Assembly: GCF_004363655.1 (NCBI RefSeq)
Contig: NZ_SNZH01000002.1
Coordinates: 186,001 to 250,000 of the forward strand
DNA: 64,000 nt
Direction of reading: 5' to 3'
From: Tahibacter aquaticus
GTDB lineage: Bacteria > Pseudomonadota > Gammaproteobacteria > Xanthomonadales > Rhodanobacteraceae
The notes under the pieces are model-generated. The model was not told the DNA's origin. It saw only the letters and a program-made list of their open reading frames with translations, and ran no database searches. The first letter of the stretch is position 1. Each line of letters starts with the position of its first letter. Below, one piece after another: positions 1 through 7,586 of this stretch. The position numbers were made by a program, and so were the translations under genes.

Positions 1-441
1 CAGGCTGAACGAGCGCTCGCTCGCGCCGATCAGTTCCAGGCAACGCGCGTCGTCCTCGACGATGAAGTGGTCGACGCCGCGATCGAAGCCCAGGGTCGGT
101 CCGAGGATGACCGGAAAATCGCTCTTGAGAACGGTCGTATAGCCGCTGCGCTTGGCTCGCGTCATCAGCGTTTCGTATTGCAGCTTGCGATTGTAGAACT
201 CGTATACGCCATGCCGCAGCGGCCATTTCCCGGTCAGCAGCGAGGCATGCGAGGCCGACGTATACGGAGCGGCAGAAAGGCAATTGGCGAAAAAGAAACC
301 TTTTCCGATGAGCTGGTCGAGTATCGCCGTGCGCGGTGCGGCGACGCCGGGATATTTTTCCGGCCACAGCTTGAGCGGGTTCGCGGCTATGGCATCGCTG
401 CGCAGGGTATCGATGGAAATCAGGACGACATGGTCGTACAT
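1..441 (-). CDS. Sulfatase-like hydrolase/transferase, C-terminus beyond the window
   Basis: The frame is open from an ATG at 441 to the window edge, giving 147 residues of the N-terminal part. The first strand, LISIDTLRSD, carries the metal-binding Asp11 typical of the alkaline phosphatase/sulfatase superfamily. The segment APYTSASHASLLTG (residues 58-71) aligns with the sulfatase signature. The nucleophile position, a Cys or Ser made into formylglycine in classical sulfatases, is Thr61 here, as in phosphoethanolamine transferase-type and other sulfatase-like enzymes. Substrate is unknown. GGAGACC lies just upstream of the ATG. The gene is the last visible member of a minus-strand cluster with sulfotransferases and an amidinotransferase, 86 bases downstream of the latter. 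A role in sulfate or phosphate ester chemistry is inferred. Confidence 0.8.
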   Translation of the reverse strand, partial: MYDHVVLISIDTLRSDAIAANPLKLWPEKYPGVAAPRTAILDQLIGKGFFFANCLSAAPYTSASHASLLTGKWPLRHGVYEFYNRKLQYETLMTRAKRSGYTTVLKSDFPVILGPTLGFDRGVDHFIVEDDARCLELIGASERSFSL

Positions 442-527
442 GGCAAGGTCTCCGAGGCGACGCGACGACAGGCACTGACGGGCGACGAAGCAGCGTGAGG
501 TGGCCGGCACGGCCGGCATTGCGCGGT

Positions 528-1508
528 CTAGTCCACAGCAGCCTCCGCAACCGCAGGGGGATCGCGCGCCAGGATGCCGACGCTGCAACCGATGCCGCCG
601 GCGCAAGCCAGGTATTCGCTCACGTCGAGCGAGTCCACGCGCACCGATTCGCGCTGCAGCTGCGCGCGCGTGCGGGCGCCGCCGGCCGGAGCAATCACGT
701 GGCCGGCGTCGATGGCAACGAAATTCAGCACGCGGTCGCGCTCGATCTCCTCGCGCTCGGTGCAGATCACGCAGGCGATGCCCTGCGCCGACAGCGCCGC
801 CTCGATCGCCGGCGAGCGGGCGGCGCCGTTGTACACGGCCTTGCCGGGCGACAGGAAATTGACGCTGCCGAGCAGGTGCTGCACGCCGGGCGGCAAATCC
901 ACCAGCGAGCACTTCACGCCGATGCGCGCCAGGGTTTCGCTCACCTGCGCCGCGCCGCTGGCATTGCTGCGCCGGCCGATGCCGATCAGCACATGGTCGG
1001 GGGCAATCCACAGCGCATCGGCGCCTTCGAACAGGCCGTCCGCATGCACGGTGAGCAGAATCGGTATGCCCAGGTCGGCGAGGAAGCGCGACACCAGCCG
1101 CGCCTCGCCCGCCCGCTGCCGCGACGCCGGCCGCGCCACGATCGCGCCTTCGGGCGTCATGAAGAAGAGGTCACGCATGAACAGGATGTTCGGCGGCGCC
1201 GCTGCGTCGTCCAGCACGTCGACCGCCACGCCGGCGGATTCGAAATACTGCTTGAGCGCGAAGAATTGCGCCTGCAGGCGTTGCAGGTCAGGGCAGCGCA
1301 GCAGTAGCTGGACCTGGGGATCTGCGATGGCGGCCAGCGACGCGGGAGGCCTGGCCAGCGCGACGCGGCGCAACCGCCCGGTTTCGCTGCGATTGCCACA
1401 GGCGCGCCAGAGCTGGCCCGCGGCCAGGTCTTCGCCATGGCTGGCCGTGCGGCCCAGCCAGCCCTCTCCGCCCAGGGTTGCCGGCAGGCGCGGCTCAGCT
1501 CCAGGCAT
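528..1508 (-). CDS. Amidinotransferase / dimethylarginine dimethylaminohydrolase-like protein
   Basis: The 326-residue protein has the pentein fold signatures of the arginine deiminase/DDAH/amidinotransferase family: MRDLFF with Asp113, FEGAD with Glu161 and Asp164, a His at 211 before LLGSVNFL, and a C-terminal AGGIGC placing the catalytic Cys at 308. Family members cleave or transfer guanidino groups of arginine derivatives through a covalent amidino-cysteine intermediate. About 100 N-terminal residues precede the first recognisable motif, so the first part is less conserved. The start overlaps the end of the upstream sulfotransferase gene by 14 bases, implying an operon. The family is well supported. 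The substrate (free arginine, methylarginine or a small molecule of this cluster) is unknown. Confidence 0.8.
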   Translation of the reverse strand: MPGAEPRLPATLGGEGWLGRTASHGEDLAAGQLWRACGNRSETGRLRRVALARPPASLAAIADPQVQLLLRCPDLQRLQAQFFALKQYFESAGVAVDVLDDAAAPPNILFMRDLFFMTPEGAIVARPASRQRAGEARLVSRFLADLGIPILLTVHADGLFEGADALWIAPDHVLIGIGRRSNASGAAQVSETLARIGVKCSLVDLPPGVQHLLGSVNFLSPGKAVYNGAARSPAIEAALSAQGIACVICTEREEIERDRVLNFVAIDAGHVIAPAGGARTRAQLQRESVRVDSLDVSEYLACAGGIGCSVGILARDPPAVAEAAVD

Positions 1509-2784
1509 CGGTCTTGCCCTCGTAGCCCAGTTCTTCGGGACGCAGCAGCAGGGCTGCGTTGCGCACGAAATTCATGACCAGGTTCTCGCGCGAACGCCAG
1601 CGGTACGGCGCCGGCCGCTCGGTCACCATGACCGGCCGTGGCCGCTCCAGCAGCCGCGCGGCGGCGGCGATGCCGAGCCAGTGCAGCAGCGCGCAGCGCG
1701 CCTCGTGGCCGCGCGGTCCGGCATCGATGAAGTCCTCGAACTTGATGCGCCAGGTCGATCGCGCCGACGCCACGGTTTCGGCCAGGATGCGCCGGTTCGT
1801 GGTCGCCCACTGGAACGCGCAGACGTCGCCGACGCTGGCGTTGCGCACGGCTTGCCAGCCCGGCGGAAGATCGAACTTCCACCAGTGCGTGGCCCAGGGA
1901 TGGCGTTCCGAATAGCCGGCGATCTGCAGCGGCTCGGCGGTACGGTGGGAAAAGAAATTGCGGTGCTCCCAGCCGTCGAGCAGGCCGTTGATGCTCGCCG
2001 CCGGATTGCGCACCAGATGGACGACGCGAATCTCCGCCTTGGCGAATACCTTGCGCAGCAAGCCCATCCGATAGATGTTGCTGGGATCCTTGATGACGAC
2101 GGCGCGACGGCGCAGCTCCTCGGCGGCAGGCTGGCGCCACAGCCGCGGCAGCACGAACGGCGTCTCTTCGATCAGGCGTCCGGGCAGCGGCCCCACCGGC
2201 AGCGGACGATGCGGAAAATGCTGGCGGACTTTCTCCGTCGGCAGGTCGTAGCGATACGGGCATACGCCGGGATGCTGCTGGTGAATGCGCGGCAGCAGGG
2301 CCAGCAGGAATTCGACCGGGTCGAATTCGTCGGCGCGGCGCCAGCCCAGTCCGCCCAGCGTCGCCGTCACCCAGGCCAGGACCTGGTCGGCGCAGAACAC
2401 CTCGTCCGGCCATTGGCAGCACAGGTTGAACAGCACGTTGTCGGTCAGCTGCCGCAGGCGGATGCCGGCATCCGGCGGCGGCAGCTCGCCCAGGCGGCGG
2501 AAGAATTCACGCTCGAAGGCCGGCATCAGCGCCGGCGGGATCTCGCGGAGCACGTCGGAGCAGTCGTCGCCACAGAAGCTGGCGACGCCGACCAGGCGCA
2601 GTATGGATTTCAGCTCGCCGCCCAGGTGCAGCAGGCCCGGTTGCGCCCGCAGCCATTCCGCCAGCGCGCTGGATCCGCTGCGCGAGGCCGATGCGATGAG
2701 CACGACCTGGCGCACATCGTCGAAGCACGCGGCGGCGGCAGGCGCCGGCGGCGGCGCGAGACTGGATGCGGCGCCGCTGCTCAT
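1495..2784 (-). CDS. Sulfotransferase family protein (second of two)
   Basis: A 429-residue protein begins at the ATG at 2784, whose first bases overlap the stop codon of the preceding gene (ATGA), indicating translational coupling. SASRSGSSAL at residues 32-41 is the 5'-phosphosulfate-binding loop. VVHLVRNPAASINGLL in the middle resembles the 3'-phosphate-binding segment of PAPS-dependent sulfotransferases. Such enzymes move a sulfuryl group from PAPS to a hydroxyl or amine. The frame stays open upstream to 3573, but that stretch is antiparallel shadow of the neighbouring sulfotransferase and lacks family motifs, so the short start is chosen. The acceptor is unknown. The protein differs clearly from the adjacent sulfotransferase, so it is not a recent duplicate. 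Confidence 0.78.
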   Translation of the reverse strand: MSSGAASSLAPPPAPAAAACFDDVRQVVLIASASRSGSSALAEWLRAQPGLLHLGGELKSILRLVGVASFCGDDCSDVLREIPPALMPAFEREFFRRLGELPPPDAGIRLRQLTDNVLFNLCCQWPDEVFCADQVLAWVTATLGGLGWRRADEFDPVEFLLALLPRIHQQHPGVCPYRYDLPTEKVRQHFPHRPLPVGPLPGRLIEETPFVLPRLWRQPAAEELRRRAVVIKDPSNIYRMGLLRKVFAKAEIRVVHLVRNPAASINGLLDGWEHRNFFSHRTAEPLQIAGYSERHPWATHWWKFDLPPGWQAVRNASVGDVCAFQWATTNRRILAETVASARSTWRIKFEDFIDAGPRGHEARCALLHWLGIAAAARLLERPRPVMVTERPAPYRWRSRENLVMNFVRNAALLLRPEELGYEGKTDAWS

Positions 2785-3848
2785 CGGCACAGGCCCAGGT
2801 AGCGCAGCAGCAACGCCCTGCGCCAGCGCAACAGCACGTTGCGATCGCGCAGGACGGCGCGCAGCTCGGTCTTCAGCGCATGCAGCGGCTCGACCAGCCT
2901 TGCTCGCGCATAGCGCCAGCGGCTGGGCCGCGGTGGCCGCAGCGGCAACGCATAGCCCAGTGTCTGCAGCAGTTCGGCGGTGTGGCCTTCGACGTCCTGC
3001 GCCTCGCGCAGCGTGAGGCGCCGGCGATAGGCCTGCACGCTGGTGGTGGAAATCGGCTTGGCCACGTTGGCCCAGGACGAAGACAGTCGCGCCGCGATGC
3101 GCGCCTCGTCGCCGGAAAATGCGCTCAGCATCGACGCCTCGAAAGGCAGGCCGAGGAAGGCACAGATCTGTACGAATGCCGGCGCGGGATCGCCGACCAG
3201 CGCCTCGTAGTGCAGGCGCAGGATGCGTTGCGCACCGTAGCGCTGCCAGGCCGCCAGGCCGAGCTGCTGCTGTTGCTGCCACAGTACGGCGGTATTCAGT
3301 GCAACGTTGGGATTGAACACCGACTGTTTCGACGACGCGGCCACATCGCGCGGATCGCGGATCAGCCAGAGAAACCGCGCGGCCGGGTAGTAGTCCGCCA
3401 GCGCGTCGATCTGGTGGATGGCGAAGGTGCTCTTGCAGCCCCAGCGCGGCTTGCGCTGCTGCTGTGCGTGCCAGTACTGGATGGCGTCGTAAAGCCCGAG
3501 GAGATCGGGCGTGCGCATTTCCCGCAGTATCCAGGCGGCGTCGGGCAGGGTCTGCCACGGATGGATATGCCAACGCACCAGGCGCAGCGCGTCGCGCACC
3601 AGCCGTTGCCGTCTGTGCAGCTGGGCCAGATCGCCGTAGCGCGGCAGCAGCGGCAGGAAATAGCGCAGCAGATGCGGCGGATGCGGCACGCTGATAGCGG
3701 AGTGCGCATTGAGCGCAAGGCGAAGCAGGTTCGAGCCCGAGCGCTCGGTGCCGACGATGAAGACCGGCCTGTCGCGGGGATGCGGTGTCGCCCCGGCGGC
3801 GCCGTCGGCCACTGCCGGGGTCCCTGCGTCATCCAATCCCAGGCTCAT
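2781..3848 (-). CDS. Sulfotransferase family protein (first of two)
   Basis: A 355-residue protein. The ATG at 3848 is preceded by GGGAGACC; an in-frame TTG 15 bases further upstream is less likely. VFIVGTERSGSNLL contains the phosphosulfate-binding loop at residues 33-40. FLWLIRDPRDVAASS is the 3'-phosphate-binding segment. Near the C-terminus, LHYEALVGDP and ICAFLGLPFE match the usual sulfotransferase pattern around the second part of the fold. The enzyme should use PAPS; its acceptor cannot be told. It is followed by a second sulfotransferase with a four-base overlap and lies 95 bases downstream of a ferritin-like gene on the same strand, so these genes are probably co-transcribed. Confidence 0.85.
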   Translation of the reverse strand: MSLGLDDAGTPAVADGAAGATPHPRDRPVFIVGTERSGSNLLRLALNAHSAISVPHPPHLLRYFLPLLPRYGDLAQLHRRQRLVRDALRLVRWHIHPWQTLPDAAWILREMRTPDLLGLYDAIQYWHAQQQRKPRWGCKSTFAIHQIDALADYYPAARFLWLIRDPRDVAASSKQSVFNPNVALNTAVLWQQQQQLGLAAWQRYGAQRILRLHYEALVGDPAPAFVQICAFLGLPFEASMLSAFSGDEARIAARLSSSWANVAKPISTTSVQAYRRRLTLREAQDVEGHTAELLQTLGYALPLRPPRPSRWRYARARLVEPLHALKTELRAVLRDRNVLLRWRRALLLRYLGLCR

Positions 3849-3943
3849 ACGGTCTCCCGACAACGGGTTTCAGTCAGCGCGAGGCGAGATCGACCCGGCC
3901 GGAACAGTTCGGGCCGGGCGATCCCAAACGGTTTCCGAAGCGG

Positions 3944-4648
3944 TTACTGCAGGTAGTTCGAGCCATACGCCTCGACGCAGATCGCGCGGGCGGCAGGTAC
4001 TTCCACCGTGTTGCTGCAGCTCACGTCATACAGCTGCTTGCGCATCTGGTCGGCCAGTTCCAGCACGCGTGCCTGGCTTTCCGCATCCTGGGCCAGATCT
4101 TCCAGGCCCTTGCGGCCGATGTTGCTGTGGAACAGTTCGTCCTTCGCGATCCTGGAATAGGCGCGGGCGATGTAGTCGTCCTCGATGATCTCGGACATCT
4201 TCTGCCACACGCGGTGAGCGCGGCCTTCGGCGATGAACTGATAGGTGTAGAGCGCGAGCAGGTCGTTCTCGTCGAACTCTTCCAGGCAGCGCACGCCCTT
4301 GGCCTGGCCGGCGTCGCGTTCGTCGGCGAGGGACTGCATGTTCACTTCTTCGCCGGTCAGGTGTTCGATGACATTGGCCACCAGATCGAAATGGGTGGCT
4401 TCGTCGAGCACCTGCTTGGCGAGATTGCGCACCATGCCGCGCGGCAGCGTACTGGAAAGCCGCAACAGCCGGCTCGCCACCTCTTCCATGTTGCGGTACT
4501 CGTTCATGCAGCGGCCGCGGAAGTGCTCGACCATCGCCTCTTTCGACGGGTTGGCCTTGAAATACGCCTCCACCTGCATTTCGGACGCCTGGAACAGCGC
4601 CTCGTTCTGAGCCGCAAGCGTCGAAACGAAATTACTAGCCGTTTCCAT
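3944..4648 (-). CDS. Ferritin-like di-iron protein of unknown function
   Basis: A 234-residue helical protein. The ATG at 4648 sits five bases after AAGGAG, which decides the start over a GTG at 4654. It contains the four-helix di-iron pattern: Glu in the first core helix (about residue 55), EATH (Glu83, His86), Glu141 in the third helix and ELFH (Glu171, His174). This fits ferritin-like oxygenases, oxidases or desaturase-type proteins. No signal peptide or membrane segment is seen, so it should be cytoplasmic. Its length and lack of other motifs do not point to ferritin or bacterioferritin storage. It heads the sulfotransferase/amidinotransferase cluster and is divergent from a radical SAM gene, suggesting a redox step in the same pathway (inference). 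Confidence 0.7.
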   Translation of the reverse strand: METASNFVSTLAAQNEALFQASEMQVEAYFKANPSKEAMVEHFRGRCMNEYRNMEEVASRLLRLSSTLPRGMVRNLAKQVLDEATHFDLVANVIEHLTGEEVNMQSLADERDAGQAKGVRCLEEFDENDLLALYTYQFIAEGRAHRVWQKMSEIIEDDYIARAYSRIAKDELFHSNIGRKGLEDLAQDAESQARVLELADQMRKQLYDVSCSNTVEVPAARAICVEAYGSNYLQ

Positions 4649-5136
4649 AGACACTCCTTACTTAACGTTGGATAGGTCTTGCAGGAATTACAGGACTATG
4701 GCAGTGCGAACCGCACGGCCGGCCGGAGAATATGCAGTGAATGTAAAGATGTCAAAGATTAACAAGTTGGTAAAGATAGTTAGTATTCCTTACATTGACA
4801 TTGTCTATCGAACACCCGCATCCGGCACCGGACCCTGCGCGGCGACGCCCGCAACGGGGCATATATGTTGCGCCGCCACAGAAAACTGCGGACAGGCCTT
4901 TGAATACGATGTTTTCGACATCGTCGTGTCGCAGCAAAGTTTCGTTAGAAAGACGTTTTTCTGCCGGCATATGGATGCACGCCTGCGGCCACGGAAAAAA
5001 TATTCCGAACGTTTTCCATTGATGCCGAATATGGCAATCGTGGCAATTTAGTTCCCGAGGAATTTTTTGATCATGTTCCGTTTTGTTTTACGTTTACGTT
5101 AGGATCGCCGCGAAAAGGCGCCCGTAGGAGAGCCCG
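4649..5136. promoter_or_regulatory. Divergent AT-rich intergenic region
   Basis: This 488-base gap separates the divergent ferritin-like and radical SAM genes and is clearly richer in A+T than its surroundings. It should hold both promoters. A perfect 6-bp inverted repeat, CGATGT-N5-ACATCG, lies at 4907-4923, and TGGCAAT occurs twice near 5033-5047. Short open frames exist on both strands, including one encoding a Cys-containing 72-residue peptide at 4752-4970 (minus), but none has a ribosome-binding site or recognisable family, so none is called as a gene. Confidence 0.5.
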
Positions 5137-6540
5137 GTGAACGTCTTCCTGAAGCCGCAGTTTTTCCGCGACGACATACTGGCGAATCTGCTGTTGCCGC
5201 GTACCGGCTGGCGTGGCCGCTCGTATGTCGTGGTGTTTCCGACCAAGTACTGTCCGGTGGCCTGCAAGCATTGCTACTTCGCCTCGAGCATGCCGGGCCG
5301 CAACGACGAGGGCGGCTCGCTGGGCGCGGCGGACATCGAAAGGGTCAAGCAATTCGTGTTCGATGCCGATACCGAACTGCTGCAGATCACCGGTGGCGGC
5401 GAGCCGCTGCTGCAGATGCAGTCGGTGCTGGAGCTGATCGGGCAGGGCCGCGCGCGCCGCATGCTGCTCAATACCAGCGGGCTTTTCGCCAGCTCTCCCG
5501 CGCGCGCTGCCGACACGATAGAGCGGATCTTCAGCGCCTTCGCCGCCAATCCATACTGCGGCAAATTCATCTTCCGGCTGTCGGTGGACGAGTTCCACCT
5601 GGAGACCGTCAAGCCTGCCAAGCTGCTCAACGTGGTGTCGCACTTCCGCCGCAACTTCCAGCGCTACGAAGCCGCGAACTTCACGCTGAAGCTGCATACC
5701 CTGGCCGGCGACCGCGCGGTGGAGTGGCTGCTGCAACCGCTGGCGGACGAGGTGCTGCGCCTGGAACCCACCGAGGTGGTCTTCCACGACGGCACCGCCT
5801 GCGCCATAGGCCATGCGCCACGGATGATGTCGCAGGCCAGGCCGGACCTGTTCAATCTGGAGGAAACCCGCCATGCGCTGGATGTCTTCGACGAGGTGCG
5901 CGATCCGACGCCGGGCGCCTTCATCGACGACAACCTCGACCTGGGCCTGTGCTTCCTGATCCACGAAGACGGCGATGTGGAACTCTGGAATACCGCGCCA
6001 GCCGACAACGTGGCCAATGTGCGCAGCCACGATTTCGCCGCGGTTCGCCACAGCGTGCTCGGCGACGTGATCCAGCTCGGCGCGCTGGATCACACGGCCC
6101 CGTACATCGAGGCGCTGGTGGCGGAGGTAGACCCGCTTTCCCTGCGCCGGGCCAAATCGATAGGCTCGGCCACCTTTCTCAACCGCCGCATGTTTGCCGA
6201 GGCCCGCCTGCGCCTGTACGTGTCGCTGCGGGTGATACAGGACTATCTCGCCGACGGCAGCCTCGGCCAGGCCCAGCTCGAACAGCTGCAGGCAGACACC
6301 CGTGCCGCGCTGCGCCTGCCCGGCGAGCAGCTGCGGCGCCTGTACCGGGAATCCGGCTTCGACATCGTCGAGCAGCAGCTGAACCAGCCGGATCCGAGCC
6401 CGTCGGAGCTGATCGACCTGTATCAGCGCCTGAAACTGGGTCACTTCGACGTGGCCCCGACGGCGATGGTGGAACGCGTCCGCGGCGCTACCACGCTGCG
6501 CGAGCAGGTGCGCAGGGATTTCCTGGCGATGCTCGGATAG
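5137..6540 (+). CDS. Radical SAM protein without SPASM cysteines
   Basis: A 467-residue protein with a GTG start at 5137, seven bases after TAGGAG. The SAM-cleaving [4Fe-4S] motif is CPVACKHC (Cys39, Cys43, Cys46), and ITGGGEPLLQ (about 86-95) is the GGE strand that binds the SAM amino group. The C-terminal half lacks a cysteine-rich SPASM or Twitch cluster, so no auxiliary iron-sulfur clusters are expected. It contains HEDGDVELWNT and a helical tail of about 150 residues. The substrate is unknown. It is divergent from the ferritin-like/sulfotransferase genes and followed by an apparently unrelated phosphoesterase 40 bases on. A role in modifying a small molecule or peptide made by this cluster is possible but unproven. 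Confidence 0.85.
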   Translation: MNVFLKPQFFRDDILANLLLPRTGWRGRSYVVVFPTKYCPVACKHCYFASSMPGRNDEGGSLGAADIERVKQFVFDADTELLQITGGGEPLLQMQSVLELIGQGRARRMLLNTSGLFASSPARAADTIERIFSAFAANPYCGKFIFRLSVDEFHLETVKPAKLLNVVSHFRRNFQRYEAANFTLKLHTLAGDRAVEWLLQPLADEVLRLEPTEVVFHDGTACAIGHAPRMMSQARPDLFNLEETRHALDVFDEVRDPTPGAFIDDNLDLGLCFLIHEDGDVELWNTAPADNVANVRSHDFAAVRHSVLGDVIQLGALDHTAPYIEALVAEVDPLSLRRAKSIGSATFLNRRMFAEARLRLYVSLRVIQDYLADGSLGQAQLEQLQADTRAALRLPGEQLRRLYRESGFDIVEQQLNQPDPSPSELIDLYQRLKLGHFDVAPTAMVERVRGATTLREQVRRDFLAMLG

Positions 6541-6580
6541 TGTCTGTAGCCGGGGCCGCAGGTTTTCCACAGGAGAAGGC

Positions 6581-7516
6581 GTGGCGTACTACGACCTGAT
6601 CGGCGACGTGCACGGCTGCGCCGGCACCTTGCGCATTCTGCTGCACGAACTGGGCTACCGCAGCCGTGCCGGCACCTGGCGCCATCCCGAACGGCGCGCC
6701 ATCTTCGTCGGCGACCTGATCGACCGCGGTCCGCGCCAGCGCGAGACGGTCGACCTGGTCAGGCGCATGAGCGACGAAGGCGCCGCGCTGTGCATCATGG
6801 GCAACCACGAATGGAATGCCATTGCCTACGCGACACCCCGCGCCGACGGCAGCGGCTACCTGCGCGAGCACTCGGCCAAATACCGCTATCACCACCAGGC
6901 GTTCCTCGACGCCTATCGGCACGACGAGGCCGGGCGCCGCGATGCGCTGGCCTGGTTCCGCCGCCTGCCGCTATGGCTGGACCTCGGCGTCTTGCGCGTC
7001 GTGCACGCAACCTGGGACGCGACGGCGATGCAGCGGCTGCAGCGAGTCTACGGCGCGCCGGCATTCGGCGAGGGGTTGCTGCACGACGCCTTCGTCCCGG
7101 GTAGCTGGCAGTCGCAGGCCATCGACTGCCTGTTGCAGGGCGAGCAGGTGTCGCTGAACGAGGGCGTCAGCGTGGCCGACCGCTTCGGTATCCAGCGGCA
7201 GTCCGTGCGCATCCGCTGGTGGGGCAGCCGCGCCGCCAGCCTGCGCGAGGCCCACCTGGGCCCTCGCGCCAGCCGCCGCCTGGTGCCGGACATCGCATTG
7301 GCAACGGCGCACTGGGTCGGCTACGGCGAAGACCAGCCGCCGGTGTTCTTCGGCCACTACTGGCTGGACGGGCAGCCCACGGCACTGGCGCCGAACGTGG
7401 CCTGCCTCGACTACAGCGTGGCCGCGCCCGACGGAGTACTCGCGGCCTATCGCTGGAGCGGCGAAGCGGTGCTCGACGACAGGCATTTCGTCGTGGTGCC
7501 GCGCCAGGAGGATTGA
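6581..7516 (+). CDS. Metallophosphoesterase, ApaH/PrpA-like
   Basis: A 311-residue calcineurin-like phosphoesterase. All standard metal-binding blocks are present in order: GDVHG near the N-terminus, GDLIDRGP around residue 49 and GNHEWN near residue 75, then FFGHYW in the C-terminal third. The GTG start at 6581 follows AGGAGAAGG closely. These enzymes use a two-metal centre to hydrolyse phosphomonoesters, phosphoserine/threonine or dinucleotide polyphosphates; which one applies here cannot be decided. It lies 40 bases after the radical SAM gene on the same strand, so it could share its transcript, but no functional link is evident. Confidence 0.85.
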   Translation: MAYYDLIGDVHGCAGTLRILLHELGYRSRAGTWRHPERRAIFVGDLIDRGPRQRETVDLVRRMSDEGAALCIMGNHEWNAIAYATPRADGSGYLREHSAKYRYHHQAFLDAYRHDEAGRRDALAWFRRLPLWLDLGVLRVVHATWDATAMQRLQRVYGAPAFGEGLLHDAFVPGSWQSQAIDCLLQGEQVSLNEGVSVADRFGIQRQSVRIRWWGSRAASLREAHLGPRASRRLVPDIALATAHWVGYGEDQPPVFFGHYWLDGQPTALAPNVACLDYSVAAPDGVLAAYRWSGEAVLDDRHFVVVPRQED

Positions 7517-7586
7517 GCGGCGCGCCGCCGGCGCCGGCCGCCGGCCCGCAGCCCACTTGTGGCGCATTCTTGTCTACCATGCGCGG

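Noticed and set aside
574-2802. A 742-codon plus-strand frame
   Set aside because: It is antisense to the amidinotransferase and sulfotransferase genes and shows no family pattern.
2785-3573. N-terminal extension of the second sulfotransferase
   Set aside because: It lies over the first sulfotransferase gene in another frame. The ATGA overlap at 2781-2784 gives the natural start.
4752-4970. A 72-codon Cys-containing peptide near the radical SAM gene, as a possible RiPP precursor
   Set aside because: No ribosome-binding site, no leader/core pattern, and composition consistent with random frame in AT-rich intergenic DNA.
4668-5051. A 127-codon plus-strand frame before the radical SAM gene
   Set aside because: It begins at a TTG without ribosome-binding site and resembles no family.
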